Shown here piece after piece: positions 36,532 to 44,927 of a stretch of 64,000 bases of DNA. The stretch comes from DASTQL01 sp035761805 (GTDB lineage: Bacteria > Actinomycetota > Actinomycetes > Jiangellales > Jiangellaceae). The notes beneath the pieces are model-generated. The model saw only the letters and a list, made by a program, of their open reading frames with translations. It was not told where the DNA came from and made no database searches. The number at the start of each line of letters is the position of its first letter. Position 1 is the first letter of the stretch. The DNA lies in NCBI GenBank assembly GCA_035761805.1, contig DASTQL010000141.1:45681-109680 (forward strand), given 5' to 3'. Both the position numbers and the translations under genes were made by a program.

Positions 36532-37926
36532 TCAGACCCGGCCGTAGAAGGCGGGCGTGACCCAGTAGAAGACGCTCTGCTGCTCGACCGGCTTGCCGGC
36601 GCGCGGCGCGTGGACCATCTGCCCGCCGCCCACGTACAGCCCGACGTGGTAGACCCCCGACGACCGGCCGTTGGTGGACCAGAACACCAGGTCTCCCGGG
36701 AGCAGTTCACCGTACGTGACGCGGGTGACCGCCCGGGCCTGCGCCACGCTCCAGTGCTGCAGGGACACCCCGCCCCGCTCCCAGGCCCGCATGGTGAGCC
36801 CGGAGCAGTCGTAAGCGTCCGGTCCCGACCGCCCCCAGCCGTACGGCTTGCCGATCTGGGTCCGCGCCCAGGCGACGGCCGCCGCCGCCCCCTCCTCCGT
36901 GTAGTGGTTCCCGGGCGCGAGGGAACCAGCGACCTCAGGCGGCGACGCGCCGGTCGACGACGCACCCGCCGGCGGCACGGCACCGGACGAGTCGGCCACG
37001 GGCGGCTCGGCGCCCGAGGCGGGGTCCGGCGCCCCCGCCGCTCGCTCGGCCTCGGCCTCGGCGGCCTCCCGGGCGGCCTGCTCAGCCGCCCGGCGGGCTT
37101 CGAGCTCTCGCTGGCGTGCGGCCGCGGCGGCGAGCGCCTCCTGCCGCTCCCGCTCCAACTGCACGGTGGTCTCGCGGGCGGCGGCCAGCTCGGCGAGCAG
37201 GCGGTCCCGTTCCGCCTCGGCCTCGGCGGTGGCCGTGCGCTGCTCGGCCACCGCCTGGTCGGCCGCCGCTGCCTGCTCCTCGGCTGCAGCCGTTGCTGCG
37301 GCCGTTCGGGTGGCCGCGTCACGGGCGGCCGCTGCTGCGGTCTCGGCGTCGACGCTGGCGGCCCGCCACCGGCCCAGGGCCACGACCCGCGACGAGGTGG
37401 CGGACCGCAGCACCCTCGCCGCGTCGAAGACCTCGCGCTCACCCTCGGCGTCGAGCACGAGGCCGACCGAGGCGAGCTCCCCGCCTGCGCGGTACGACGC
37501 GGCGGCCAGCCGGCCGAGCTCGAGCCTGGCCTCCTCGACCGCGGCGGCCGCGTCGTCCGCTGCAGCCCTGGCCTCGGCCTCCGCCGCCCGGGCCTCGGCC
37601 AGCTCGATCCGGGCCGCGTTCGCTGCCTCGACGGCGATGGCTGCTGCCACCTCGAGCTCCAGGAGCTGCTCGGATACCGCCGTCAGGGCCGCTTCCGCCT
37701 GCTCTGCCGCGAGGTCTGCCCGTCGCTCGGCCTCCCGGGCCTCGTCCACCTCGGCCTGATCCGGCCCGTCGACCTCCTCGGTATCGGGTGCCCCCGTGGC
37801 CCCGCGCGGCTCGGCCGGGACCGGCGTCGCCCCGGCCACCCCGGCCAATCCGGGCAACCCGCCACCGAGCACCACCGCCAGCACGACGACGGCCCCCGAT
37901 CGGGCGGTCCGTCGCAGGGATCTCAC
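36532..37926 (-). CDS. Secreted NlpC/P60 (C40) peptidoglycan hydrolase with coiled coil
   Basis: The 464-residue product has a Sec signal peptide (~1-34). A long Ala/Glu-rich coiled coil (~55-285) resembles the regulatory arm of RipA-type hydrolases, and a linker precedes a C-terminal NlpC/P60 domain (~345-464). The catalytic cysteine is C374 in YDCSGLT; the histidine lies in YHVGLYVGGGQMVHAPR. Such enzymes cut stem peptides during cell separation. The gene is convergent with ppa (14-base gap). A TACCGT -10 candidate is at 37984-37989 on the gene strand. Confidence 0.9.
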   Translation of the reverse strand: MRSLRRTARSGAVVVLAVVLGGGLPGLAGVAGATPVPAEPRGATGAPDTEEVDGPDQAEVDEAREAERRADLAAEQAEAALTAVSEQLLELEVAAAIAVEAANAARIELAEARAAEAEARAAADDAAAAVEEARLELGRLAAASYRAGGELASVGLVLDAEGEREVFDAARVLRSATSSRVVALGRWRAASVDAETAAAAARDAATRTAAATAAAEEQAAAADQAVAEQRTATAEAEAERDRLLAELAAARETTVQLERERQEALAAAAARQRELEARRAAEQAAREAAEAEAERAAGAPDPASGAEPPVADSSGAVPPAGASSTGASPPEVAGSLAPGNHYTEEGAAAAVAWARTQIGKPYGWGRSGPDAYDCSGLTMRAWERGGVSLQHWSVAQARAVTRVTYGELLPGDLVFWSTNGRSSGVYHVGLYVGGGQMVHAPRAGKPVEQQSVFYWVTPAFYGRV

Positions 37927-38246
37927 GGTGCTCCTGGTCGGCGGCGGCCGCTCACCGGTGGCCGCCTGGGCGGGACCTCCTCGACGGTAGTGACATCAGG
38001 TGACGTTGGGAACACGTGCGGGCCGGAGACGTGCCCTGCACGCGGCGTGTCGCCTTGCCCTCCGCGCGGCGAGGTGTCAGCTGACGGCCAGGCCGGCCTG
38101 GCCGTCGCCGACGACGACGGTGCGGTACGTTCCATGCCGGTCAGGCTCGACGCGGCCGCTCCCGGGTGGGGGCGGGACGGTCACCCCGTTTGGGCGGTCG
38201 GGCACCCAACCAACAGCCGGTTGTCGCCCGTGCGGCGCGTGGGACA
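37927..38246. other. 320-bp divergent intergenic region
   Basis: This region separates the NlpC/P60 gene from the LuxR-family gene. It holds the promoter candidates of both genes and a perfect 24-bp palindrome at 38083-38106. I see no coding sequence with family similarity and no riboswitch-like structure in it. Confidence 0.6.
38083..38106. promoter_or_regulatory. Perfect 24-bp palindrome
   Basis: GACGGCCAGGCC is followed directly by its exact reverse complement. It lies about 160 bp from each of the two divergent starts. It could be an operator for a dimeric regulator or a cruciform/terminator-like element. Confidence 0.6.
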
Positions 38247-41159
38247 GTGGACGCCGTGCAGGGGCTGCTCGCGAGGACGCTCGTGGGGCGCGACGAGCAG
38301 CGTCGGGCGTTGGACGAGATCGTCGACGCCGCATCTCGCGGTCAGGGCCGCGCCGTCGCCCTGGTCGCCGAGGCGGGCCTGGGCAAGTCGCGCCTGCGCG
38401 CCCAGGCCGAGCGGGTCGCGGCCGACGCGGGGCTGGTCTTGCTCTCGGGGCGCGCCGTCGAAGGGCCCGGCGCGCGGCCGCTGCGGGCAGTCGCCGAGGC
38501 CGTCGCCGGCGCGCTGCGGGACCCCGGCATCCGCGCCGCCGGCACGCCCGGTCTGCTCGGGCCGACGCTGGCCCGGCTGGACGAGGTGGCCGCGCGCCCA
38601 CTGGACGCCGCCGTGCCGGTCGGTGTGGTCGGGCTCGCCGAGGCGGTCCTGAACCTCCTCGTGGTCACCTGCCGGGGGCGGGGGGCGCTGCTCAGCATCG
38701 ACGACCTGCACTGGTCCGACCCCGACGAGCTGGCCGTCGTCGAGTATCTCGTCGATGCCGTCGACGCGCACGGCGCGAGCATCCTGCTCACCGCGCGTCC
38801 GATCGCGGGGAACGCAGCGACCGCGTTGCTGGACCGCCTGTCCCGCCGCCGCGCGCTGCGACTGCTCGACGTGGGGCCGCTCCACCCGTCGGACGTCGAC
38901 CGGCTCGTCCTGTCCTGCCTCGACCAGGACGCGTGCCCGGCCGAGCTGACCGACTTCGTCCACGAGCGCGCCGACGGCAACCCCTTCCACGTGGAAGAGC
39001 TGCTCGCCGGACTCCAGCGGTCGGGCGCCCTGCTGCGCGGACCCGATGGGTGGACGGTGGTCGGCCGACGCCTGCGCACCACCGCCCCGACCACGCTGGC
39101 ACTCTCGCTCCGGACCCGGCTGAACGAGGTGTCACCGGCGACCCGACGCACGCTCGGCGCCCTGGCGGTCCTCGGCCACCAGGCCGACTGGAGCCTGCTC
39201 CAGCGGGTCCTCGACGCCGGCTCCGAGCAGGTGCTGGCCGCCGTACGCGAGGCCGAGTCCGCCCAGCTCGTGGTCCCCGACGGCTCCGCCGTGCGCTTCC
39301 GGCACGCCCTCGTTCGCGACGAGGTCGTGGCCGGGCTGTTGCGCCCCGAGCGCGTCGAGCTGGCCCGGCGTGCACTCGCCGCCGTACGAGAGGAGCAGCC
39401 CGGGCTCCCGGGAACGTGGTCCGACATCGCCGCCGAGCTCGCCGAGCTCGCCGACGATCCCGCGCAGGCCGCGACGTTCCTCCTCGGCGCCGCGGAGGAC
39501 GCGAGCCGGCGTGGAGCGCTCGGCAGTGCCGCCGCCCTGCTGGAGCGGGCGGAGGAGCTGGATCCCGGGACAGCCGGCCGGGTCGCGGCCGGCCTGGCGC
39601 GGGTCCACGCCCTCGCCGGGGAGGTGGACCGGGCGCTCGCGGCGGGCCGACGGGCGCTCGGAGCCCTGCGGGTCGCGCCGTCGCAAACCGATGCCACGGT
39701 CACCGAGGAGGCCTACCTGGAGCTCGTCCTCGCCCGGGCGCTGACGGTGGGAGGGCGGTCGACCGCCGCACGGGAGCGCACTGCGGCGGCGCGCGCGCTG
39801 GCCGACCGGGTGCACGACGAGGAGCTGACCGCCTGGGTCGAGGTCACGGCCGCAGCCGCGCTGCTCGCCGCGGGCGACGCGCCGCGCGCCGAGGAGCTCG
39901 CCTCGACGGTCGCGGCCCGGGCAGGCGCGCCCCCGGACGCCCGCTGCGAGGCGCTCGAGGTCGTAGGAAGGTGTGCTCGGCTGCGTGATGTGGCTGCCGC
40001 CGAGGCGTCTTTCGCAGCAGCGTTGGACCTCGCGACGCGGTACGACCTGCCGGGGTGGCGGGCGCGCGCCCTGCACGAGCTCGGCACCGTGGACCTGCTC
40101 GACACCATGCGACTGGACCGGCTCCGGGACGCGCGCCGGGCGGCGGTTGCCGCCGGTTCGCCGGCCACCGTGGCAGCGGTGGACTTCCATCTCGCCGAGG
40201 CCCTGGTCGCGCGTGGGCAGGTGGCCGAGGGCCGGGAGGTCGCGCTGCGGGCCGTTGGACTCGCCCGCCGGCTGGGATCGGGGATCCTCCCCTACGCGCT
40301 GGTGACGGCCGCCCGTTCGTACGGGCACGAGCGGCGTCGCGCGGACATGGAGGAGCTGCTCGACCAGGCCTTCGCCGTCGCCCCCGGCGACGTCGAGGTG
40401 GAGGCGAGTGCCTGGGAGAGGGCCCGCGCGATGCTCGCCCTCCACGAGGCCGACCCGGAGGGCCTGCTCGGGGCGCTCGACCGGGCTGCCGCCCTGCTGG
40501 TGGACCGGCCGGCACACCACGCCCCTCACCGCGGTCTCTGGGCACTGGCATCGACGCTGCACTCCCCCGACGGCGGTGCAACGGCCCGCGAGGTCACCCG
40601 ACACGCGGCCGGTGCCGGCACTCGCTTCAACCGGGCCCTGCTCACTGCCGCCGACGCGGTCACAACCGGTCGGGCCGGCGACCTCCCCGGTGCGGAGACG
40701 CTGCTCGACCGCGCACTCGCCGATCTCGCGGGCTACGAGGGCGCGCGGTGGATGCACCACACGGTGCACTGGCTGGTCGCGGGCGCCGCCCACCGGGACG
40801 GCTGGGGCGACCCGGTCGGATGGTTGCGGGCGGCGGTCCGCTGGTTCGCCGACCACGACCAGCCGGCGCTGGCCACCTCCTCTCGGGTCGCGCTCCGTGA
40901 CATGGGGGCCCCGGTCCCACGGCAGGGCCGGGGGGCGTCGCCGGTCCCACCGTCGCTGCGTGCCCTCGGCGTCACCAGCCGCGAGGTCGACGTCCTCGCC
41001 CTGCTCCCCGAGCGGCTGACGAACCGTCAGGTCGCGGATCGCCTCGTCGTATCACCCCGGACGGTGGAGAAGCACGTCGCCGCCCTGCTGGCCAAGACCG
41101 GTCGCCCCGACCGGCAGGGACTGGCCACGCTGGCCCGGGAGCTGGGGCTGAGCGGGTAG
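38247..41159 (+). CDS. Large LuxR-family ATPase transcriptional regulator (LAL type)
   Basis: The ~970-residue protein has an N-terminal AAA/STAND ATPase: VGRDEQRRALDEIV, Walker A VAEAGLGKSRL, Walker B LLSIDDLHWSDPDEL. A long TPR-like helical middle follows, and the C-terminal LuxR helix-turn-helix is TSREVDVLALL, TNRQVADRLVVSPRTVEKHV. This MalT-like layout binds an unknown effector and activates transcription. The start is GTG 38247, close to the first homology block; GTG 38256 or upstream starts are possible. The target is not known; the adjacent DUF3237 gene or the divergent NlpC gene are the nearest candidates. Confidence 0.88.
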   Translation: MDAVQGLLARTLVGRDEQRRALDEIVDAASRGQGRAVALVAEAGLGKSRLRAQAERVAADAGLVLLSGRAVEGPGARPLRAVAEAVAGALRDPGIRAAGTPGLLGPTLARLDEVAARPLDAAVPVGVVGLAEAVLNLLVVTCRGRGALLSIDDLHWSDPDELAVVEYLVDAVDAHGASILLTARPIAGNAATALLDRLSRRRALRLLDVGPLHPSDVDRLVLSCLDQDACPAELTDFVHERADGNPFHVEELLAGLQRSGALLRGPDGWTVVGRRLRTTAPTTLALSLRTRLNEVSPATRRTLGALAVLGHQADWSLLQRVLDAGSEQVLAAVREAESAQLVVPDGSAVRFRHALVRDEVVAGLLRPERVELARRALAAVREEQPGLPGTWSDIAAELAELADDPAQAATFLLGAAEDASRRGALGSAAALLERAEELDPGTAGRVAAGLARVHALAGEVDRALAAGRRALGALRVAPSQTDATVTEEAYLELVLARALTVGGRSTAARERTAAARALADRVHDEELTAWVEVTAAAALLAAGDAPRAEELASTVAARAGAPPDARCEALEVVGRCARLRDVAAAEASFAAALDLATRYDLPGWRARALHELGTVDLLDTMRLDRLRDARRAAVAAGSPATVAAVDFHLAEALVARGQVAEGREVALRAVGLARRLGSGILPYALVTAARSYGHERRRADMEELLDQAFAVAPGDVEVEASAWERARAMLALHEADPEGLLGALDRAAALLVDRPAHHAPHRGLWALASTLHSPDGGATAREVTRHAAGAGTRFNRALLTAADAVTTGRAGDLPGAETLLDRALADLAGYEGARWMHHTVHWLVAGAAHRDGWGDPVGWLRAAVRWFADHDQPALATSSRVALRDMGAPVPRQGRGASPVPPSLRALGVTSREVDVLALLPERLTNRQVADRLVVSPRTVEKHVAALLAKTGRPDRQGLATLARELGLSG

Positions 41160-41174
41160 GCCAGGGCCTTAGCC

Positions 41175-41189
41175 GGGTGCCCGGCACCC
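41175..41189 (+). terminator. Short hairpin after the LAL regulator gene
   Basis: GGGTGC-CCG-GCACCC is a 6-bp stem 15 bases after the stop. It has no T-run, which is usual in actinobacteria, so a terminator role is plausible only. Confidence 0.4.
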
Positions 41190-41286
41190 ATCCGTACAGG
41201 GCCGTCCGGGCCGAGTCTGGGTCGCAGCCAGGGGCTCGACCCCGGTGGCCGACCGGCACCGGGCAGCATCACGAGGAGGAAGTCGC

Positions 41287-41796
41287 ATGACCGGCACCAC
41301 CCAGCGCAAGGACCTGTACTACCTGTTCCACGGCCAGATGGAGAAGATGGTCCCGATCGGCCCCGTCGCCGAGGGCCTGCGGATGAACGGGCACTTCAGC
41401 GGCACGATCGTCCAGGGCGAGGGCCAGGGCGGGCACATCGAGCTCGTCGACTACTTCCGGATCCGTCCGGACGGGGTCGGCGTGGTCGACGCCCGCGAGG
41501 TGCTCACCGTCGACGGCCAGGCCGTGTCCGTCGAGGTGCACGGCTACGTGCTCCCGCCCGTGGGCCTGCGCGTCCCGACGATCGAGGAGATCCTGTCGCC
41601 GGACTTCGTCTGGGCCGACGCACCGTCCACCATCGAGTGCTTCGCCACGTTCCGTTCGGCGGCGCCGGCACTCGCCCACCTCAACCGGGTCACCGTGGCG
41701 CACACCGGCTACGTGAACTTCGCGACCGGTGAGCTAGTCGTGGAGGCTCACCGGATCGCCGACCTGGCCCGCCGGACACGGGAGGTGGCCGCCTGA
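41287..41796 (+). CDS. DUF3237-like small protein
   Basis: The 169-residue beta-rich protein has the DUF3237 pattern (PVAEGLRMNGHFSGTIVQGE, HIELVDYFRIRPDGVGVVDAREVLTVDG). Members are predicted barrel proteins of unknown role. ATG 41287 follows GAGGAGGAAG at good spacing. The TGA stop is inside a perfect 20-bp palindrome shared with the stop of the convergent gene. Confidence 0.7.
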   Translation: MTGTTQRKDLYYLFHGQMEKMVPIGPVAEGLRMNGHFSGTIVQGEGQGGHIELVDYFRIRPDGVGVVDAREVLTVDGQAVSVEVHGYVLPPVGLRVPTIEEILSPDFVWADAPSTIECFATFRSAAPALAHLNRVTVAHTGYVNFATGELVVEAHRIADLARRTREVAA

Positions 41797-41812
41797 TCCC
41801 GTACGGGATCAG
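41793..41812. terminator. Perfect 20-bp palindrome holding both convergent stop codons
   Basis: CTGATCCCGT followed by ACGGGATCAG is an exact inverted repeat with no loop. It contains the TGA of the DUF3237 gene (41794-41796) and, on the other strand, the TGA of the isomerase-family gene (41811-41809). It probably works as a bidirectional terminator. Confidence 0.65.
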
Positions 41813-42558
41813 AAGGGCACCCGGGTCGCCAGCAGACCCGCACCGGGAGCGCGCCCGGAGAGCACGCGACCGAACTCGACGGCGTCGAGGCACAGCGGCT
41901 CGCCGGGCGCGCCCTGCGCGCCCGTGTAGTCGCCACCGGCCGGACCGGTCAGGCTGAGCCGGAACGGGCGGCCGTGCCGGCGGGCCCAGTCGGCGACGAG
42001 GTCGGCCACGATCCGGCCGTCGTGGCCGGCCGTCAGGTGCAGGGGGACGCCGGTGGCGCGGCAGACGTCGATCCGATGCATCCAGGTGTCGCGGGTGTAG
42101 ATCGTGCCCATCAGGTGATCGACCCGCCAGACCTCGTCGATCGGAGCACCGACCCGGAAGGTGGCCCGGCCGACGGGACCCGACCAGCGGCGACGCCAGG
42201 CGACCGCCCCCGGGGCAGCCTGGTGGAAGCGGGCCCGGAGCACCGATGGTTGCAGGTGCTCCCGCGTGCGGAGCTGGGCCTCGCTGATCGGGTCGACCTC
42301 GAAGGCCGTGCCCCGGCGGGCTCGCCGCAACTGACGCACCATCTCGACCGGGTGGGCGTTTGCCTCCGTTGCCCCGAGCACGTGGGCGACCACGTGCCGC
42401 ACCGCCCAGCCGGTGCAGTCGGTGGGCCTGGACCAGTCGTCCCCGGCCAGCCGGTCGACGACGGCACCGAACCGTTCGTACTCCGTCCGGGCGACGTCGG
42501 CCGCCTCGTCCGGGTCGGCCTCCAGCAGGCGTACGGAGGCGACGTCGACCGCGGTCAT
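41809..42558 (-). CDS. Mycothiol-dependent maleylpyruvate isomerase family protein
   Basis: The 249-residue product fits the DinB-like/MDMPI fold: EYERFGAVVDRLAGDDWSRPTDCTGWAVRHVVAHVLG at the N-terminus, then VDHLMGTIYTRDTWMHRIDVCRATG with the metal-binding histidines. A C-terminal sterol-carrier-like part includes GPAGGDYTG. Family members use mycothiol or bind metal, and many have no known substrate. ATG 42558 overlaps the class V aminotransferase stop by 4 bases (ATGA), so the two are coupled. Confidence 0.82.
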   Translation of the reverse strand: MTAVDVASVRLLEADPDEAADVARTEYERFGAVVDRLAGDDWSRPTDCTGWAVRHVVAHVLGATEANAHPVEMVRQLRRARRGTAFEVDPISEAQLRTREHLQPSVLRARFHQAAPGAVAWRRRWSGPVGRATFRVGAPIDEVWRVDHLMGTIYTRDTWMHRIDVCRATGVPLHLTAGHDGRIVADLVADWARRHGRPFRLSLTGPAGGDYTGAQGAPGEPLCLDAVEFGRVLSGRAPGAGLLATRVPF

Positions 42559-43745
42559 CCGGCGCGGGCAGGGGGCAGGGCGTCGCGCAGGGCGACGAGC
42601 TCGTCCTCGGTGGTGTAAGCGTGCACCGAGGCGCGGACCAGGTCGGGCAACCCCCGGTCGGCGAGGGCCCACCAGGAACCCGCGGCATCGCTCACGGACG
42701 TGTTGATGCTGCGGGCGCGCAGGGAGTCGCGGACCTCGGCCGCCGGCACCCCGGCCACCTCGAAGCCGACGATGCCGCAGCGCTCCTGGCCGGTGTCGTG
42801 GACCCGCACGCCGGTGACGCCCGTGAGCAGGGCCCGGAGCTCAGCGGCCAGACCGCGGACCCGGTCCTCGATCTCGGGCACGCCGACCGTCATCGCGTAG
42901 TCCACGGCAGCACCGAGGCCGAGCACCGCGGCCACGTTGCGCTCCCAGGTCTCGAAGACGCGGGCGTCATCACGCAGCTCGAAGGTCCTGGGGCCCGTCC
43001 AGTCACCGCCGCGGAGGTCGGGCCAGGGCGGTTCGAGTCGGCGGCGCAGCTGGGGATGCACCCACAGGAACCCGGTGCCCCGCGGTCCGCGGAGGTACTT
43101 GCGGCCGGTGGCCGACAGCGCATCGCACCGCAGCCGTCCGACGTCCAGGTCGAGCTGGCCGGCCGACTGGCAGGCATCCAGCAGGAGCGGCACGCCCGCG
43201 GCCCGGGTCAGGGCGCCGACCTCGGCGGCCGGGTTGACCAGCCCACCGTGGGTGGGGACGTGGGTGAGCGAGACCAGCGCCACCCCTCCCTGGTCCAGCC
43301 GCCTCCGCAGATCGGTCAGGTCGACCTGGCCGTGCTCGTCGTCATCGACCATCTCGACGGCGGCACCGTGCCGGTCGGCCAGGCGGAGCAGGTCCAGCAC
43401 GCTGCTGGAGTACTGCGCCCGATCGGCGAGGATCCGGTCGCCCGCACGCAGCGGCACGCCGTAGGCCACCGACTGCCAGCCCCTCGTCGCGTTGTCGAGC
43501 ACGGCGACGTCGGCGGGTTCGGCCCGGATCAGCCGGGCGACGGAGTCGTAGACCGCTCCCAGTCGACCGTCCGCCTCTGCTTCGGCCGCGGCCTCGTAGC
43601 CGCCTGTCTCCGCCTCGCGCCGGAGGTGGGCGATGACAGTGTCGGTCACCTGCCGCGGCTGGAGCGAGGCCCCGGCGTTGTTGAGGTGGGTCACCACGCG
43701 GCAGCCGGGCGTGTCGGCACGCAGGGCCTCGACGTCGAGGGTCAC
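42555..43745 (-). CDS. Class V aminotransferase-fold PLP enzyme (EgtE/isopenicillin-epimerase-like)
   Basis: The 396-residue fold-type I PLP enzyme shows THLNNAGASLQPRQV and EAETGGYEAAAEAEA at the N-terminus. The PLP-binding DACQSAGQLDLDV comes next, and the lysine K216 is in SATGRKYLRGPRGTGFLWV. The overall sequence recalls EgtE-type C-S lyases and isopenicillin-N-epimerase relatives. No egtB, egtC or egtD is nearby, so ergothioneine synthesis is not claimed. It lies 16 bases after the PNPOx-like gene and overlaps the MDMPI-family gene, forming a three-gene operon. Confidence 0.82.
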   Translation of the reverse strand: MTLDVEALRADTPGCRVVTHLNNAGASLQPRQVTDTVIAHLRREAETGGYEAAAEAEADGRLGAVYDSVARLIRAEPADVAVLDNATRGWQSVAYGVPLRAGDRILADRAQYSSSVLDLLRLADRHGAAVEMVDDDEHGQVDLTDLRRRLDQGGVALVSLTHVPTHGGLVNPAAEVGALTRAAGVPLLLDACQSAGQLDLDVGRLRCDALSATGRKYLRGPRGTGFLWVHPQLRRRLEPPWPDLRGGDWTGPRTFELRDDARVFETWERNVAAVLGLGAAVDYAMTVGVPEIEDRVRGLAAELRALLTGVTGVRVHDTGQERCGIVGFEVAGVPAAEVRDSLRARSINTSVSDAAGSWWALADRGLPDLVRASVHAYTTEDELVALRDALPPARAG

Positions 43746-43761
43746 GGGGACAGCATGCGGC

Positions 43762-44232
43762 TCACCGACGGCTGCGCGTGATGCCGTCGCCGGGTCGCCA
43801 GTGCTCGATGACGAGGTGGTCGGCCGGCTCCCCGAGCCGGACGATCGTCGCCTCGGCCAGGTCGACCCGGAACAGGTGGCCGCCCCCGCCGGGCGACCCC
43901 AGCTCGGCCCACACCGAACGGTCATCCACCTCCACCGCCCGGCCTGCGACCTTTGCGTCACCGTTCCAGCCAGACCCGTCCGACCCCGGGTCGGCCGAGC
44001 CGCTGTGCACCGCCACGCGCGGGTCGCGGCGCAGGTCGGCCGCCTTGCGCGAGCCGGGCATCATGCCGAGCCACATGTCCTCGCCGACGAAGGACACCTC
44101 GATCCCGCTCAGCCGCGGTGAACCGTCCTTGCGCAGCGTCGCCATCACCTTGTGCGTGTGGGCGTCGAACCGCGTCCGCACCGCGGCAGCGAAGTCAGGC
44201 TCGGTCGCCACCAGCTCGCCCCAGGAAGTCAT
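43762..44232 (-). CDS. Pyridoxamine 5'-phosphate oxidase-family flavin-binding protein
   Basis: The 156-residue split-barrel protein contains KVMATLRKDGSPRLSGIEVSFVGEDMWLGMMPGSRKAADLRRDPRVAVHS, the usual core of PNPOx-like FMN or F420-binding proteins. It is shorter than true PdxH and lacks its C-terminal signature, so PLP synthesis is not implied. It leads the operon with the PLP enzyme and the mycothiol-dependent isomerase family gene. Confidence 0.8.
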   Translation of the reverse strand: MTSWGELVATEPDFAAAVRTRFDAHTHKVMATLRKDGSPRLSGIEVSFVGEDMWLGMMPGSRKAADLRRDPRVAVHSGSADPGSDGSGWNGDAKVAGRAVEVDDRSVWAELGSPGGGGHLFRVDLAEATIVRLGEPADHLVIEHWRPGDGITRSRR

Positions 44233-44280
44233 GCGCCGACCGTAGGCCCCGCCACCGACATCGCCGCCCGGTCCCCGCGC

Positions 44281-44712
44281 TCACGCGCCGCTGGTCACCA
44301 CGACGACGGCACAGGGCGCCTGGGCGACACAGGTCCGCGCGAGGGACCCGATCTCGCCGCCGGTCTCCTCCCGGCCGACGACGAGCAGACCTGCGCCGGC
44401 CGACTCGCGCAGCAGCACCTGCTCCAGGCGTCCGTGACGCACCACCACGTCGGCCAGGCTCCCGTGCAGATGCGGCCGAACGGTCTCGACGAGGTGCTCG
44501 ACGTCGGCCTGCTCGTCGGCCGGGTCGCCGACGGGAGGGGCGTACGGAGCGCGAGGGGGCCGTTCGTGCGCCACCACGACGTGCAGCGCGCGGGCGTCAC
44601 GGGCGGCCTCGGCGACCGCCCAGTCCAGGGCAGCGATCGAGGCGGCCGAACCGTCGACGCCCACGACGACGGCATCGGGGCGCGAGACCGCGGGCGGCGC
44701 AGCAGCGGGCAT
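44281..44712 (-). CDS. Universal stress protein (UspA family)
   Basis: The 143-residue single-domain Usp begins PDAVVVGVDGSAASIAALDWAVAEAA. It ends with a nucleotide-loop-like LLVVGREETGGEIGSLARTCVAQAPCAVVVV, where the usual G-x2-G-x9-GS pattern is only partly kept, so ATP binding is uncertain. ATG 44712 follows GGAG. Several Usps belong to the DosR regulon in mycobacteria. Here the gene follows the P-type ATPase by 215 bp, and no convincing DosR-like site lies in that gap. Confidence 0.88.
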   Translation of the reverse strand: MPAAAPPAVSRPDAVVVGVDGSAASIAALDWAVAEAARDARALHVVVAHERPPRAPYAPPVGDPADEQADVEHLVETVRPHLHGSLADVVVRHGRLEQVLLRESAGAGLLVVGREETGGEIGSLARTCVAQAPCAVVVVTSGA

Positions 44713-44927
44713 GGGGCACTCCGGGGGCGCAGGGGGGAACGACCGACTCCCAGTCCAGCAGCCCCGATCCTGAAACACCAGGGCCTCGTGCCACCAGAGT
44801 CCGAATCCCCTGGCAAGACAATGCAACAGACCCGACACTGCAGGGCCCGCGAACCCCCGAAGTCCGAGGACGCCGAGATCACCGTGCCGGCCACATCCCG
44901 CGCACCGGGACGGCCGGCCCACGGTGA

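Noticed and set aside
42555..43745. Ergothioneine EgtE assignment
   Set aside because: The similarity is general to class V C-S lyases, and no egtB, egtC or egtD lies nearby.
44842..44856. A fourth DosR-like box upstream of the Usp gene
   Set aside because: AGGGCCCGCGAACCC keeps only parts of the half-sites and lacks the CCTTCGGC core shared by the other three.
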